Positions 1-6,944 of a stretch of 11,952 nucleotides of DNA are shown here, piece after piece. A model generated the notes under the pieces. It was not told where the DNA came from. It did no database searches and saw nothing but the letters and a program-made list of their open reading frames with translations. The position numbers and the translations under genes were made by a program. The stretch is taken from positions 1 through 11,952 of the forward strand of contig WFUQ01000203.1 of assembly GCA_015484935.1 (NCBI GenBank), written 5' to 3'. The first letter of the stretch is position 1. The number at the start of each line of letters is the position of its first letter. Source of the stretch: Gammaproteobacteria bacterium (lineage in GTDB: Bacteria; Pseudomonadota; Gammaproteobacteria; SZUA-229).

Positions 1-659
1 CCCTGACTGAGGTTGTTATCGCTGCCGGTATCGAACACCTCGAACTGGAAGCTGGTGTAATTGTTGCCATTTTCGTTCGTAGCAGCACGGTAGGTCAGCT
101 GCGCCAGCCCGGCCAGACTGACATCATGCGGCAGGGTACTGACCAACACATTGTTATCGCGTAACTCGCCTTTCAAAGGCAGGCTTTCGATACGGATGCC
201 ATTGAAGGTCTGCCCGTCTGCAACATCACTGAAACTGAAATCACCGGAACTGAATGTATAGTCAGTATCTTCACTGGCATTGATACTGCCACTGGCCGAA
301 GTCGGCGCATCGTTGACGGCATTGACATCGATAGTTATGAGGTAGTTACCACTGCTGGTATTCGGTACGGCACCGTTATCCTGCACCTCGAACTGGAAGC
401 TGGCATATGCCGTGCCGTTGCCGTTAGTATCGGACTTGAAGGTCAAAGTCGCAATGTCGGCTGCTGCCAGGTTAACCGGCAGCGAACTGATGATGACACC
501 ATTATCATAAAGATCACCATTCACCGGCAGGCTTTCGATGATCAACGTTGTAAAACTGCCACCATCGATATCGGTGAAACCAAAGTCGGCAGCACTGAAT
601 GTGTAATCGCTGTCTTCACTGGTCGCTACCGTGTTGCTGGCAGCCGTCGGCGCATCGTT
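1..659 (-). repeat. 345-bp cadherin-like coding repeat plus a partial second copy (type C)
   Basis: The unit at 315-659 (115 residues) and the incomplete one at 1-314 share the landmarks NDAPT, SEDxDYTFS, IESLP, LTF/LTY and SFQFEV, typical of cadherin-like Ig repeats found in large bacterial surface proteins. They are shorter than types A and B, lack the cysteine pair, and are less alike at DNA level, so this part of the array is older. More copies may lie beyond the left edge. Confidence 0.85.
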
Positions 660-3401
660 CACCGCCGTGATGCTGATGCTCTTGTTCACGGCAACACTGG
701 TATCGCTACCACCATTGGCCGTGCCACCGACATCGATCAGCACCAGTTGTACATTGCGTGTGGCGGTGGTCGGGTTATCCGAGCTGTTGCTATAGGTGAC
801 TGACTGTAACCGGCTGTCGTAGTTGGCGATCGTGGTGACACCACTCAGGGTGAGCACACCGCTGGCGCTGTTGAACGAACAGGTGATGGTGCCATCGCTG
901 ACACAGTTCAGATTATCTTCACCGTTGACGTAATTGGTAAGAGTCATGGTGGCACTACCGATATCGTGATTCTCTTCATCGACGATACTGATACTGTTAT
1001 CAACCAACACACTGCCATTCTCGGTGAAGAAGGCGGTGCCACTGAAGCCACTGACCACAGGTGGTGCATTCACTGACGCGATACTGATGCTCTTGTTCAC
1101 CGCAACACTGGTATTGCTACCGCCATTGGCGATACCACCGGTATCGACCAGCACCAGCTGCACATTTCGTGTAGTGGTGGTCGGGTTCTCCGAACTGTTG
1201 CTGTAGCTGACTGACTGTAAGCGGCTATCGTAGTTCGCAATCGTGGTGACACCACTCAGGGTGAGCACACCGCTGGCGCTGTTGAACGAACAGGTGATGG
1301 TGCCATCGCTGACACAGCTCAGGCTGTCTTCACCATTCACATAGTTGGTGATCGCCATCGTCGCCTGCGACAGGGTATCGCTCTCGGCATCAACGATACT
1401 GATACTGCTATCCACCGTCACACTGCCATTCTCGGTATAAGCCGTGGTGCCAGTGAAGCCTGTCACCACGGGCGCATCATTGACCGGCAATGGATCGATG
1501 GTTTTTGAATAGACGATACTGGTGTTATCACCACCATTGGCGGTACCACCGTTATCCGTCAACTGCAACTGTACCGTACGGTTCGTATTCGACAGGCTGT
1601 CTCCACTGTGACTGAATAATACTGACTGTAACTTGGTTTTGTATGTCGCCAGTGAAGCCGTACCGGACAAGGTCAAGGTGCGGTTGGCGGTATTAAACGT
1701 GCCACAGGTGATACCACTGCCTGTGACACAACTCAGCGTATCGCCGCTCTGATAACCGCTGCTGATAGTCAGTACCGCCTGGGTAAGGGAATTGTTTTCC
1801 GGGTCTGCCAGGTTGATAGTGCTGTCGACCGCTACAGAACCATTCTCGGTGTAACTTGTGGTACCACTGAAACCACTGACAGTCGGATCATCATTCACCG
1901 GTATCGGGTCGATGGTTTTTGAATAGATAAAACTGGTGTTATCACCACCATTGGCGACACCGCCATTATCCGTCAGCTGCAACTGTACCGTACGGTTCGT
2001 GTTCGACAGGTTATCACCGCTGTGGCTGAACAACACAGACTGCAACTTGGCATCGTATGTTGCCAACGAAGCCGTGCCCGACAGGGTCAAGGTGCGGTTG
2101 GTGGTATTAAACGTGCCACAGGTGATACCGCTACCAGTGACACAACTCAGCGTATCACCACTCTGATAACCACTGCTGATAGTCAGTACCGCCTGGGTAA
2201 GGGAATTGTTTTCCGGGTCCGCCAGGGTGATAGTACTGTCGACCGCTACAGAACCATTCTCGGTGTAACTTGTGGTACCACTGAAACCGCTCACGGTCGG
2301 TTGGTCATTTGTGTTGAATACGTTGATCCGGTTCCATGTCGAGTAGGATGACCAGCGGCTGAAGGAATCCTGCACCCGGTAGCGGATGTACCGATAACCC
2401 TGAGTTGGATTCTCACTGGTATTATAGAATTTGACGTCACCCATCACATCTTCGAAACTATCTATAGATGTGTTACCGCCAGTAAAATCCAGCGTCATGG
2501 TGCCATTACTGTATGACCCTGTTATCGAATTCGATGTCGTGTACGCCAGAAAATCCTGACCGGACTGATAACCATTATATATCTGCACCTCCGCCATACG
2601 CACCGAATTGGCACTCTCGAGATCATCGTTATCAGCGATGTTGATGAAGGTGTCCGCATCGAACAATATCTGATGATCAGGTCCAAGCTGGTCTTCGTAG
2701 TAGTTGAATGTAACATTGAGCGATTCAGTGATGACAGGTTTATCATCGGTATAGATGACCATACTGGTACATTGTACCGGGCCATCGCCATCACTACCTG
2801 TTACACCATCCGAATTATCATTGACCGGATTACCACAAGCATAGATACGTGACCATGCATCATTGATATTCGATGGCCCGTTCCAGTGGAAGGTCCAGGT
2901 GACATCACCGTTGGTAGAAGCAAAACTGCTGTTCGAAGTCGTGGTACCCTCGTTGTCGTTCACCCCACTGACACCATTATCGACATCCCCGTCATGCGTC
3001 ACTTCGACCCGGGTAGTCGTAGCATTGGTGATATTCTTGACGGTCGGTTGCCCGACATTGGTCAGCGTCCCTTCCGGTGAGGATGCATTAAAACCCGCCT
3101 TCGGTGCACGCGTCGTAAAGATCGCCTTATCCATTTTGAACTGGATGGTCGCGCGAGTACTGTTCTCGATAACATATCCACCACCGAAGGGGTCACCATT
3201 AGTGACCGTCAACGATGGGGTGTAATTATAGGAACCACCAGAATGACAGGTAGAGCAATCAGACCCATTCTCATTTGAATAACCTGCGATGCCAGCACGA
3301 GATGCCAGGGCATCAGTAACAGATAGTAGGCACAAGGAAAACACACACCACAGGAACAGGCTCGCACGCACCCGTGTTGCACAACCAGTCGTTGATAGCA
3401 T
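1..3401 (-). CDS. Large exported repeat protein, N-terminal part (3' end beyond left edge)
   Basis: One uninterrupted minus-strand frame runs from an ATG at 3401-3399 to the window edge, giving at least 1133 codons. It is the only ATG after the in-frame TAG at 3443-3441; no clear Shine-Dalgarno precedes it, so the start is moderately sure. Residues 1-33 form a signal peptide (hydrophobic LFLWCVFSLCLLSV, then a likely ALA|S cleavage). Residues about 38-215 resemble the choice-of-anchor-V/Reeler-like domain: a CSTCH motif at 49-53 followed by SGG, then a beta-rich region with a WTFHWNGPS motif near 169-177. A divergent repeat follows at about 220-364, then two 138-residue repeats, two 137-residue repeats and 115-residue repeats, marked by N-D-x-P-T/V junctions typical of cadherin-like bacterial surface repeats. 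The 138- and 137-residue repeats each carry two cysteines about ten residues apart. Likely secreted or cell-surface and calcium-rich or adhesive; the exact role is unknown. No link to the respiratory genes is evident beyond proximity. Confidence 0.88.
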   Translation of the reverse strand, partial: MLSTTGCATRVRASLFLWCVFSLCLLSVTDALASRAGIAGYSNENGSDCSTCHSGGSYNYTPSLTVTNGDPFGGGYVIENSTRATIQFKMDKAIFTTRAPKAGFNASSPEGTLTNVGQPTVKNITNATTTRVEVTHDGDVDNGVSGVNDNEGTTTSNSSFASTNGDVTWTFHWNGPSNINDAWSRIYACGNPVNDNSDGVTGSDGDGPVQCTSMVIYTDDKPVITESLNVTFNYYEDQLGPDHQILFDADTFINIADNDDLESANSVRMAEVQIYNGYQSGQDFLAYTTSNSITGSYSNGTMTLDFTGGNTSIDSFEDVMGDVKFYNTSENPTQGYRYIRYRVQDSFSRWSSYSTWNRINVFNTNDQPTVSGFSGTTSYTENGSVAVDSTITLADPENNSLTQAVLTISSGYQSGDTLSCVTGSGITCGTFNTTNRTLTLSGTASLATYDAKLQSVLFSHSGDNLSNTNRTVQLQLTDNGGVANGGDNTSFIYSKTIDPIPVNDDPTVSGFSGTTSYTENGSVAVDSTINLADPENNSLTQAVLTISSGYQSGDTLSCVTGSGITCGTFNTANRTLTLSGTASLATYKTKLQSVLFSHSGDSLSNTNRTVQLQLTDNGGTANGGDNTSIVYSKTIDPLPVNDAPVVTGFTGTTAYTENGSVTVDSSISIVDAESDTLSQATMAITNYVNGEDSLSCVSDGTITCSFNSASGVLTLSGVTTIANYDSRLQSVSYSNSSENPTTTTRNVQLVLVDTGGIANGGSNTSVAVNKSISIASVNAPPVVSGFSGTAFFTENGSVLVDNSISIVDEENHDIGSATMTLTNYVNGEDNLNCVSDGTITCSFNSASGVLTLSGVTTIANYDSRLQSVTYSNSSDNPTTATRNVQLVLIDVGGTANGGSDTSVAVNKSISITAVNDAPTAASNTVATSEDSDYTFSAADFGFTDIDGGSFTTLIIESLPVNGDLYDNGVIISSLPVNLAAADIATLTFKSDTNGNGTAYASFQFEVQDNGAVPNTSSGNYLITIDVNAVNDAPTSASGSINASEDTDYTFSSGDFSFSDVADGQTFNGIRIESLPLKGELRDNNVLVSTLPHDVSLAGLAQLTYRAATNENGNNYTSFQFEVFDTGSDNNLSQ
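660..1481 (-). repeat. Two tandem 411-bp coding repeats (type B, 137 residues each)
   Basis: Junction motifs define units 1071-1481 and 660-1070, each 411 bp. Positions 829-906 and 1240-1317 are identical over 78 bp. The fold is clearly homologous to the type A units (same TENGSVxVDS and SCVxxGxITC landmarks), but the DNA has diverged from type A, so the A and B pairs look like two separate rounds of duplication. One junction in this pair reads NAPPV in place of NDAPT. Confidence 0.9.
1482..2309 (-). repeat. Two tandem 414-bp coding repeats (type A, 138 residues each)
   Basis: Unit boundaries set at the N-D-x-P-T junctions give 1896-2309 and 1482-1895, exactly 414 bp each. The copies are nearly identical over long stretches: for example 1759-1805 and 1822-1874 match the other copy (shifted by 414 bp) without a difference, while short patches differ. 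Each unit begins with an NDxPTVSGFSGTT-like motif and includes a cysteine pair (LSCVTGSGITC). The high DNA identity shows recent duplication or continuing gene conversion. Confidence 0.9.
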
Positions 3402-3638
3402 GTGTAGACGATTATTCTGGAAATCAGATTTTGGCAATGTCTATCCCTATAAAAAACACGAGTATTTTCATGTCGTTACAAATTCATTCAATGAATTGTA
3501 AAGGGTATTTTACGATTAAATCAACGACGAGTTCACATTTTCGGACGAATGCCCGCTACATAAGAAATAGCTAATAGACACCTGATAACAGGCAGCCCAC
3601 TACTGCGCACTGCTGTGCGGCTAATTCAGACTAGTCAG
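3402..3638. other. Intergenic region between moeA and the repeat-protein gene
   Basis: This 237-bp gap lies downstream of moeA and upstream of the repeat protein, both on the minus strand. The half nearest the repeat gene is clearly AT-rich and is the likely promoter and leader, but I found no convincing -35/-10 pair with normal spacing. The half nearest moeA holds two short hairpins (stems of 4-5 bp at 3582-3593 and 3606-3619) without a following T run, so no good intrinsic terminator was seen. No gene is supported here. Confidence 0.6.
3481..3497. promoter_or_regulatory. AT-rich palindrome upstream of the repeat-protein gene (possible operator)
   Basis: AATTCATT-C-AATGAATT is a perfect 8-bp inverted repeat around one central base. 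With one extra A allowed, symmetry extends outwards to TACA...TGTA. It lies about 80 bp upstream of the start codon at 3401. It does not match the FNR/CRP pattern seen elsewhere in the window. A regulator-binding role is inferred from symmetry and position only. Confidence 0.4.
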
Positions 3639-4868
3639 TTAAATCAAAGCGATACAATCGATACCGTCACCCTGTGTGATAGCTCGATCTACAGGCACGA
3701 TAACCAGTGCATCCGCCCAACTCGCCGAACTCAGCACACCGGACCCCTGCCTGGGATAGAGTATCGCCCACGATTCACCGTCCCGGTTCTCGATTCTGGC
3801 TCGCAGGTACTCCTGTCGCTTGACTGCCGGCCACTCAAAATCTGCCCGCACACTGACGGGACGCGGTAACGGTTCTGCTTCGCCCTGTAATTTCCTGATG
3901 ACAGGGCGTGCAAATATCTGCGCGGTCACAAACACGGATACCGGATTGCCCGGCAAACCCAGGAACAGTGCCCTGCCCACCTTGCCAAAAGCGACCGGTT
4001 TACCCGGCTTCATCGCGATGCGCCACAGCGACAGCTCACCGAGTTGCTCCAGCGCGATACGGACATAGTCTTCTTCGCCGACAGACACCCCACCGCTGGT
4101 CAGGATGAGGTCGGCCTGTTCAGCCGCTTTCTCGATCACCTCAAGCGTGGCGTCGAGACTGTCCGGCACGATACCGAAATCACTGATCTCACAAGCTTGC
4201 GTCTGTAGAAAACCATTCAGGGTATAGCGATTGGAGTTATAGATCTGACCCGCCTGTAATGCATTTCCCGGCTCGACGATCTCATCGCCGGTAAAGAAAC
4301 ACGCCACACGTAACTTTCTGTAGACCCTCACCTTCGCCGCACCGATCGATGCGATCAGCCCCATCTCCTGCTGTCTCAGTTTTGTACCGGCACTGAGGAT
4401 TACGCTACCTTGCTTGATATCTTCACCGGCACGACGGATATTGTCACCGGCGCAGACCGCCTTGTTGATGGTGACCACGTCACTGTCATCATCACGTGAG
4501 CACAGCTCCTGCATCACCACCGCGTCTGCTCCCGGCGGAATCGGCGCACCGGTAAAGATACGTGCCGCTTCGCCGGGTTTGACCTCGACGCCGTTCGAAC
4601 CAGCCGGTATGCGCTGACTCACCTTGAGTGTTGCACCCGGTTGTGAGCAATCCTCGCTACGCACGGCATAACCATCCATCGCAGTATTATCGTGACCGGG
4701 CACATCGATGTTCGATACGATATCCTCAGCCAGAACACGTCCGAGCGCATCGATGATGTCGATACTTTCGGTCTGCGTCACGGCCGATGTCTGTGACAAC
4801 AGCTGTGCTATCGCCTCATCGACCGATAACAAGCCCGGACTGTGACAGCAGTCTTTGGCTCCACTCAT
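3639..4868 (-). CDS. moeA: Molybdopterin molybdotransferase MoeA
   Basis: MoeA catalyses the insertion of molybdate into adenylylated molybdopterin, the final step in making molybdenum cofactor, in the cytoplasm. The product is 409 residues, close to the E. coli protein. Family landmarks are in place: DNTAMDGYA at 60-68, TGAPIPPGADAVV at 106-118, the MPT-binding TSGGVSVGEEDYV at 257-269, MKPGKP at 286-291 and GLPGNPVS at 304-311. The start ATG (4868-4866) overlaps the moaB stop as ATGA, which argues for translational coupling and fixes the start. Both genes diverge from a large Mo-enzyme cluster, so this copy probably supports cofactor supply to that enzyme, though it may also be the cell's general MoeA. 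The early cysteine-histidine stretch (CCHS at 7-10) is unremarkable. Identification is secure. Confidence 0.97.
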   Translation of the reverse strand: MSGAKDCCHSPGLLSVDEAIAQLLSQTSAVTQTESIDIIDALGRVLAEDIVSNIDVPGHDNTAMDGYAVRSEDCSQPGATLKVSQRIPAGSNGVEVKPGEAARIFTGAPIPPGADAVVMQELCSRDDDSDVVTINKAVCAGDNIRRAGEDIKQGSVILSAGTKLRQQEMGLIASIGAAKVRVYRKLRVACFFTGDEIVEPGNALQAGQIYNSNRYTLNGFLQTQACEISDFGIVPDSLDATLEVIEKAAEQADLILTSGGVSVGEEDYVRIALEQLGELSLWRIAMKPGKPVAFGKVGRALFLGLPGNPVSVFVTAQIFARPVIRKLQGEAEPLPRPVSVRADFEWPAVKRQEYLRARIENRDGESWAILYPRQGSGVLSSASWADALVIVPVDRAITQGDGIDCIALI

Positions 4869-5383
4869 TTTTCCAGCAACCTCGGCATCAATTCGACCAG
4901 ATTACAGGGTTTGTTATGGCAGTCGAGCTGGGGGGCGATAAGCTTGTCCCAGCCGGTACGACACGCCCCGGTCGAACCGGGCAGACTGAAGATGAACGTG
5001 CCGTTGGCGATACCACCGACCGCACGCGATGCGATGGTCGATGTGCCAATCTCCTCATAGGAAATCAGACGGAATATCTCACCGACACCTTCTATCTCCC
5101 TGTCGAACAAGGGTTTGACCGCTTCAGGCGTGATATCGCGCCCGGTCAGGCCGGTACCGCCGGTGGTGATGATGATGTACACATCCGGGTCAGCTATCCA
5201 GCGCGATACCACTTCACGGATCTGATAGACATCATCCGGCACGATGACCTTCTCGGCCAGTCTATGACCGGTACCGGTCAGGCGTTCGACTAATGCCGCA
5301 CCTGAAGTATCGGTCTCTTCAGTGCGACTGTCCGATACAGTCATGACCGCGATGTTGACGGGAGTGATCTCTGATTGGCTCAT
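4865..5383 (-). CDS. moaB: Molybdenum cofactor biosynthesis protein MoaB (MoaB/MogA family)
   Basis: Proteins of this family bind molybdopterin, and MogA-type members adenylylate it before molybdate insertion by MoeA; the product acts in the cytoplasm. The chosen start gives 172 residues, near the 170 of E. coli MoaB. Visible motifs are VMTVSDSR at 13-20, DTSG at 25-28, the MPT-binding TTGGTG at 73-78 with GRDITPEAV after it, and SLPGSTGACRTGWDKLIAPQLD-type sequence ending near 154, which favours MoaB over MogA. An in-frame ATG 33 bp upstream (5416) would add 11 residues, but it lacks a Shine-Dalgarno and falls at the predicted transcription start, whereas the ATG at 5383 follows GAAGGA. The gene overlaps moeA by 4 bp. 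It is probably controlled by the FNR/DNR-like box at 5449-5462. Confidence 0.95.
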   Translation of the reverse strand: MSQSEITPVNIAVMTVSDSRTEETDTSGAALVERLTGTGHRLAEKVIVPDDVYQIREVVSRWIADPDVYIIITTGGTGLTGRDITPEAVKPLFDREIEGVGEIFRLISYEEIGTSTIASRAVGGIANGTFIFSLPGSTGACRTGWDKLIAPQLDCHNKPCNLVELMPRLLEK

Positions 5384-5421
5384 AATTCCTTCGCTTCTGT
5401 TGTCAGTTTGATTCATGCAGG

Positions 5422-5427
5422 ATTATT
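5422..5427 (-). promoter_or_regulatory. moaB: Predicted -10 element for moaB-moeA
   Basis: On the minus strand this hexamer reads AATAAT, five of six matches to TATAAT, and is preceded by TGA, an extended -10 (TGN) motif. The predicted start of transcription is near 5415, leaving a leader of about 32 nt before the ATG at 5383. The distance to the operator centre fits class II activation, which does not need a -35 element. Confidence 0.55.
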
Positions 5428-5448
5428 TCATGCCTGAACCATGGGTAG

Positions 5449-5462
5449 TTGACAGATATCAA
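5449..5462. promoter_or_regulatory. FNR/DNR-type operator shared by divergent moaB and NapC-like promoters
   Basis: TTGACAGATATCAA matches the FNR/ANR/DNR consensus TTGAT-N4-ATCAA at nine of ten defined bases. Its centre is at 5455.5. Candidate -10 boxes on both sides place it about 40.5 bp from each predicted start, the class II activator position. This suggests that low oxygen or NO turns on the cofactor genes and the respiratory cluster together. The regulator itself is not in the window. Confidence 0.8.
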
Positions 5463-5483
5463 TAATAATAAGTTACATATCGA

Positions 5484-5489
5484 TAAAGT
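5484..5489 (+). promoter_or_regulatory. Predicted -10 element for the NapC-like gene
   Basis: TAAAGT matches TATAAT at four of six positions, and the predicted transcription start near 5496 would put the operator centre at -40.5. This is a weaker box than the one on the other strand; the case rests mainly on its spacing from the operator. Confidence 0.4.
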
Positions 5490-5521
5490 ATTACCTACTC
5501 ACCTCAGGGAGAAAGTCTTTT

Positions 5522-6151
5522 TTGAAACTAACCGATCTGAAAACGCCTTCCCTGCTTGTGTTGCTGGCCAGTTTTGTCGGTGGCATCCTCTTCTGGGGCG
5601 GCTTCAACTGGTCGCTGGAGCTCACCAATACCGAAGACTTCTGTATATCCTGCCACGAAATGCGTGACAACGTATATAAGGAGTACCGTGAATCCGTGCA
5701 TTTCCGCAATGCCACCGGTGTGCGTGCCACCTGTCCGGATTGTCACGTACCGCGTGAATGGATCTACAAAGTCGCCCGCAAGATCAAGGCGAGCAACGAA
5801 CTACTGCACCACTTCATGGGGTCGATCGACAGCCGTGAAAAATTTGTCGCCAAACGCTATGAGCTGGCGAAACATGTCTGGCAGGCGATGGAGGAAACCG
5901 ATTCACGAGAATGTCGCAACTGTCACAGTGAAATCGCGATGGATCACAAGCAACAGCGAAAACAGGCCGCGATACAACACGAGACCGGGCACGATGCCGG
6001 AAAGACCTGCATCGACTGCCATAAAGGCATCGCTCACAAGCTGCCCGAAGCGTTTCTGGAGACCGAACACGAACGCTTCGAACGGGAAAATATCGCCTGC
6101 TACACCTGTCATGAGGACATCGCGCACGCCAGCGAAGACGATGACTGGTAG
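5522..6151 (+). CDS. NapC/NirT-family membrane cytochrome c with five haem motifs
   Basis: Family members are membrane-anchored quinol dehydrogenases that pass electrons to periplasmic reductases. The 209-residue product has one N-terminal membrane helix (about 10-28) and then the canonical NapC pattern: CISCHEM at 41, CPDCHVP at 71, CRNCH at 131 and CIDCHKGIAH at 163. A fifth motif, CYTCH at 193-197, lies in a short acidic C-terminal tail that NapC usually lacks; TorC-type proteins also have five haems, but on a much longer C-terminal domain. The start is TTG, since no ATG is available ahead of the conserved N-terminus; AGGGAG at 5506-5511 is a reasonable ribosome-binding site. It is first in the plus-strand cluster, 138 bp after the moaB start, and sits under the divergent FNR-like box. 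It likely feeds electrons to the dihaem cytochrome or to the Mo enzyme downstream. The exact orthology (NapC, NirT or another) is not settled. Confidence 0.93.
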   Translation: MKLTDLKTPSLLVLLASFVGGILFWGGFNWSLELTNTEDFCISCHEMRDNVYKEYRESVHFRNATGVRATCPDCHVPREWIYKVARKIKASNELLHHFMGSIDSREKFVAKRYELAKHVWQAMEETDSRECRNCHSEIAMDHKQQRKQAAIQHETGHDAGKTCIDCHKGIAHKLPEAFLETEHERFERENIACYTCHEDIAHASEDDDW

Positions 6152-6207
6152 ATCAGACTGACCCACAGAAAGTTTCACTCGATTATTTCGCATAACCCCG
6201 CCACTTT

Positions 6208-6221
6208 TTGACCTGGGTCAA
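6208..6221. promoter_or_regulatory. FNR/DNR-like operator upstream of the dihaem cytochrome gene
   Basis: TTGACCTGGGTCAA is a perfect inverted repeat (TTGAC-N4-GTCAA), the CRP/FNR-family half-site arrangement, with eight of ten matches to the FNR consensus. Its centre at 6214.5 is about 29 bp ahead of a weak -10 candidate TTTGAT at 6241-6246, which suits a class II promoter. It implies a second promoter inside the cluster for the dihaem cytochrome and catalytic genes. The remaining sequence in the 137-bp gap (6152-6288) holds no gene I can support. Confidence 0.7.
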
Positions 6222-6288
6222 CACTCTCTCTAATGGCTTGTTTGATGATGGGCCTCAACCACCTAGCCAAAAATACAGGAGAGTGAGC

Positions 6289-6930
6289 ATGCCGAAAAGA
6301 GCTGTCAATTCCGTGTTGCTGGTCCTGCTGGCGTCTACCTCGCAGATGGTAAACGCCGGTGACAAAGCGACTATCAAACAGGGCGAAGCCCTCTATAACC
6401 AGAACTGTTCCGTCTGCCATCAGGCTGACGCCATAGGCAAACCCGGGTTTGCCCCTTCCCTGACCAACCCTGAACTGTTGAGCATCGCCTCTGACAAGTT
6501 CTTTCAAAGCACTATCCGCAATGGCCGCGCAGGTACTGGCATGCCACCGTTCTCGCACCTGGGGCGCAAGAAGATCAAAGCGATCGTTGCTTTTCTACGT
6601 TCACACTCGAAGCTGCCGAACCGTTCCAAAGAAGTAGATGCGCAACCTGAAAGCCACGGTGATGAACGTCTGGGCAAACAATGGTTCGATGATATCTGCT
6701 CGACCTGTCACGGCATCAATGGTGACGGGTATGCAGCAGGCGGTACAGGCACCGCTATCGGCAAGGCCGGTTTTCTGAACACTGCCACAGATGGCTTCAT
6801 CCGCGAGACCATCAAACACGGCCGCTCGAACACACGCATGCTTGGTTTCAGTGATTCGACCGGACTGGCGAATCTCAGCGACCAGGAAATCGACGATGTC
6901 ATCGCCTACATGCGCACACTGGCTAAGTAG
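6289..6930 (+). CDS. Periplasmic dihaem cytochrome c (two class-I-like domains)
   Basis: The 213-residue product has a Sec signal peptide (hydrophobic VNSVLLVLLAS, cleavage likely after VNA at 21-23) and two tandem small cytochrome c domains. Haem motifs are CSVCH at 40-44 and CSTCH at 137-141. Likely axial methionines are Met85 in GTGMPPF and Met184 in NTRMLGF, so both haems are predicted to be His/Met-ligated, as in cytochrome-CBB3-like domains. The start is chosen because the ATG at 6289 follows AGGAGAG and directly precedes the signal peptide; an upstream TTG at 6208 would give an implausible extension that covers the operator. It lies 14 bp before the Mo-enzyme gene, so it is likely its electron donor or acceptor. 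It is not NapB, which is also dihaem but of a different, bis-His type. Confidence 0.92.
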   Translation: MPKRAVNSVLLVLLASTSQMVNAGDKATIKQGEALYNQNCSVCHQADAIGKPGFAPSLTNPELLSIASDKFFQSTIRNGRAGTGMPPFSHLGRKKIKAIVAFLRSHSKLPNRSKEVDAQPESHGDERLGKQWFDDICSTCHGINGDGYAAGGTGTAIGKAGFLNTATDGFIRETIKHGRSNTRMLGFSDSTGLANLSDQEIDDVIAYMRTLAK

Positions 6931-6944
6931 CAGGAGTAATAATA

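Noticed and set aside
1..2309. CRISPR or non-coding satellite array
   Set aside because: The repeat periods are multiples of three, 345-414 bp long, contiguous and in frame in one protein, with no spacer structure.
1024..3225. Several open frames on the plus strand, and other frames on the minus strand, within 1-3400
   Set aside because: They are shadows of the repeat-protein gene: the minus-strand frame is open for the full 3.4 kb, shows a coherent signal peptide and repeats, and the others have no recognisable features.
3580..3620. Two small hairpins downstream of moeA as an intrinsic terminator
   Set aside because: Stems are only 4-5 bp and no T run follows on the minus strand, so a terminator call is not supported.
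5384..5416. Longer moaB starting at 5416
   Set aside because: That ATG has no Shine-Dalgarno and coincides with the predicted transcription start; the extra 11 residues are not MoaB-like. It remains a less likely alternative.
6208..6288. TTG-started N-terminal extension of the dihaem cytochrome (27 residues)
   Set aside because: It has no Shine-Dalgarno, would bury the signal peptide, and its first codon is part of the FNR-like operator. The ATG at 6289 has a strong AGGAGAG ahead of it.
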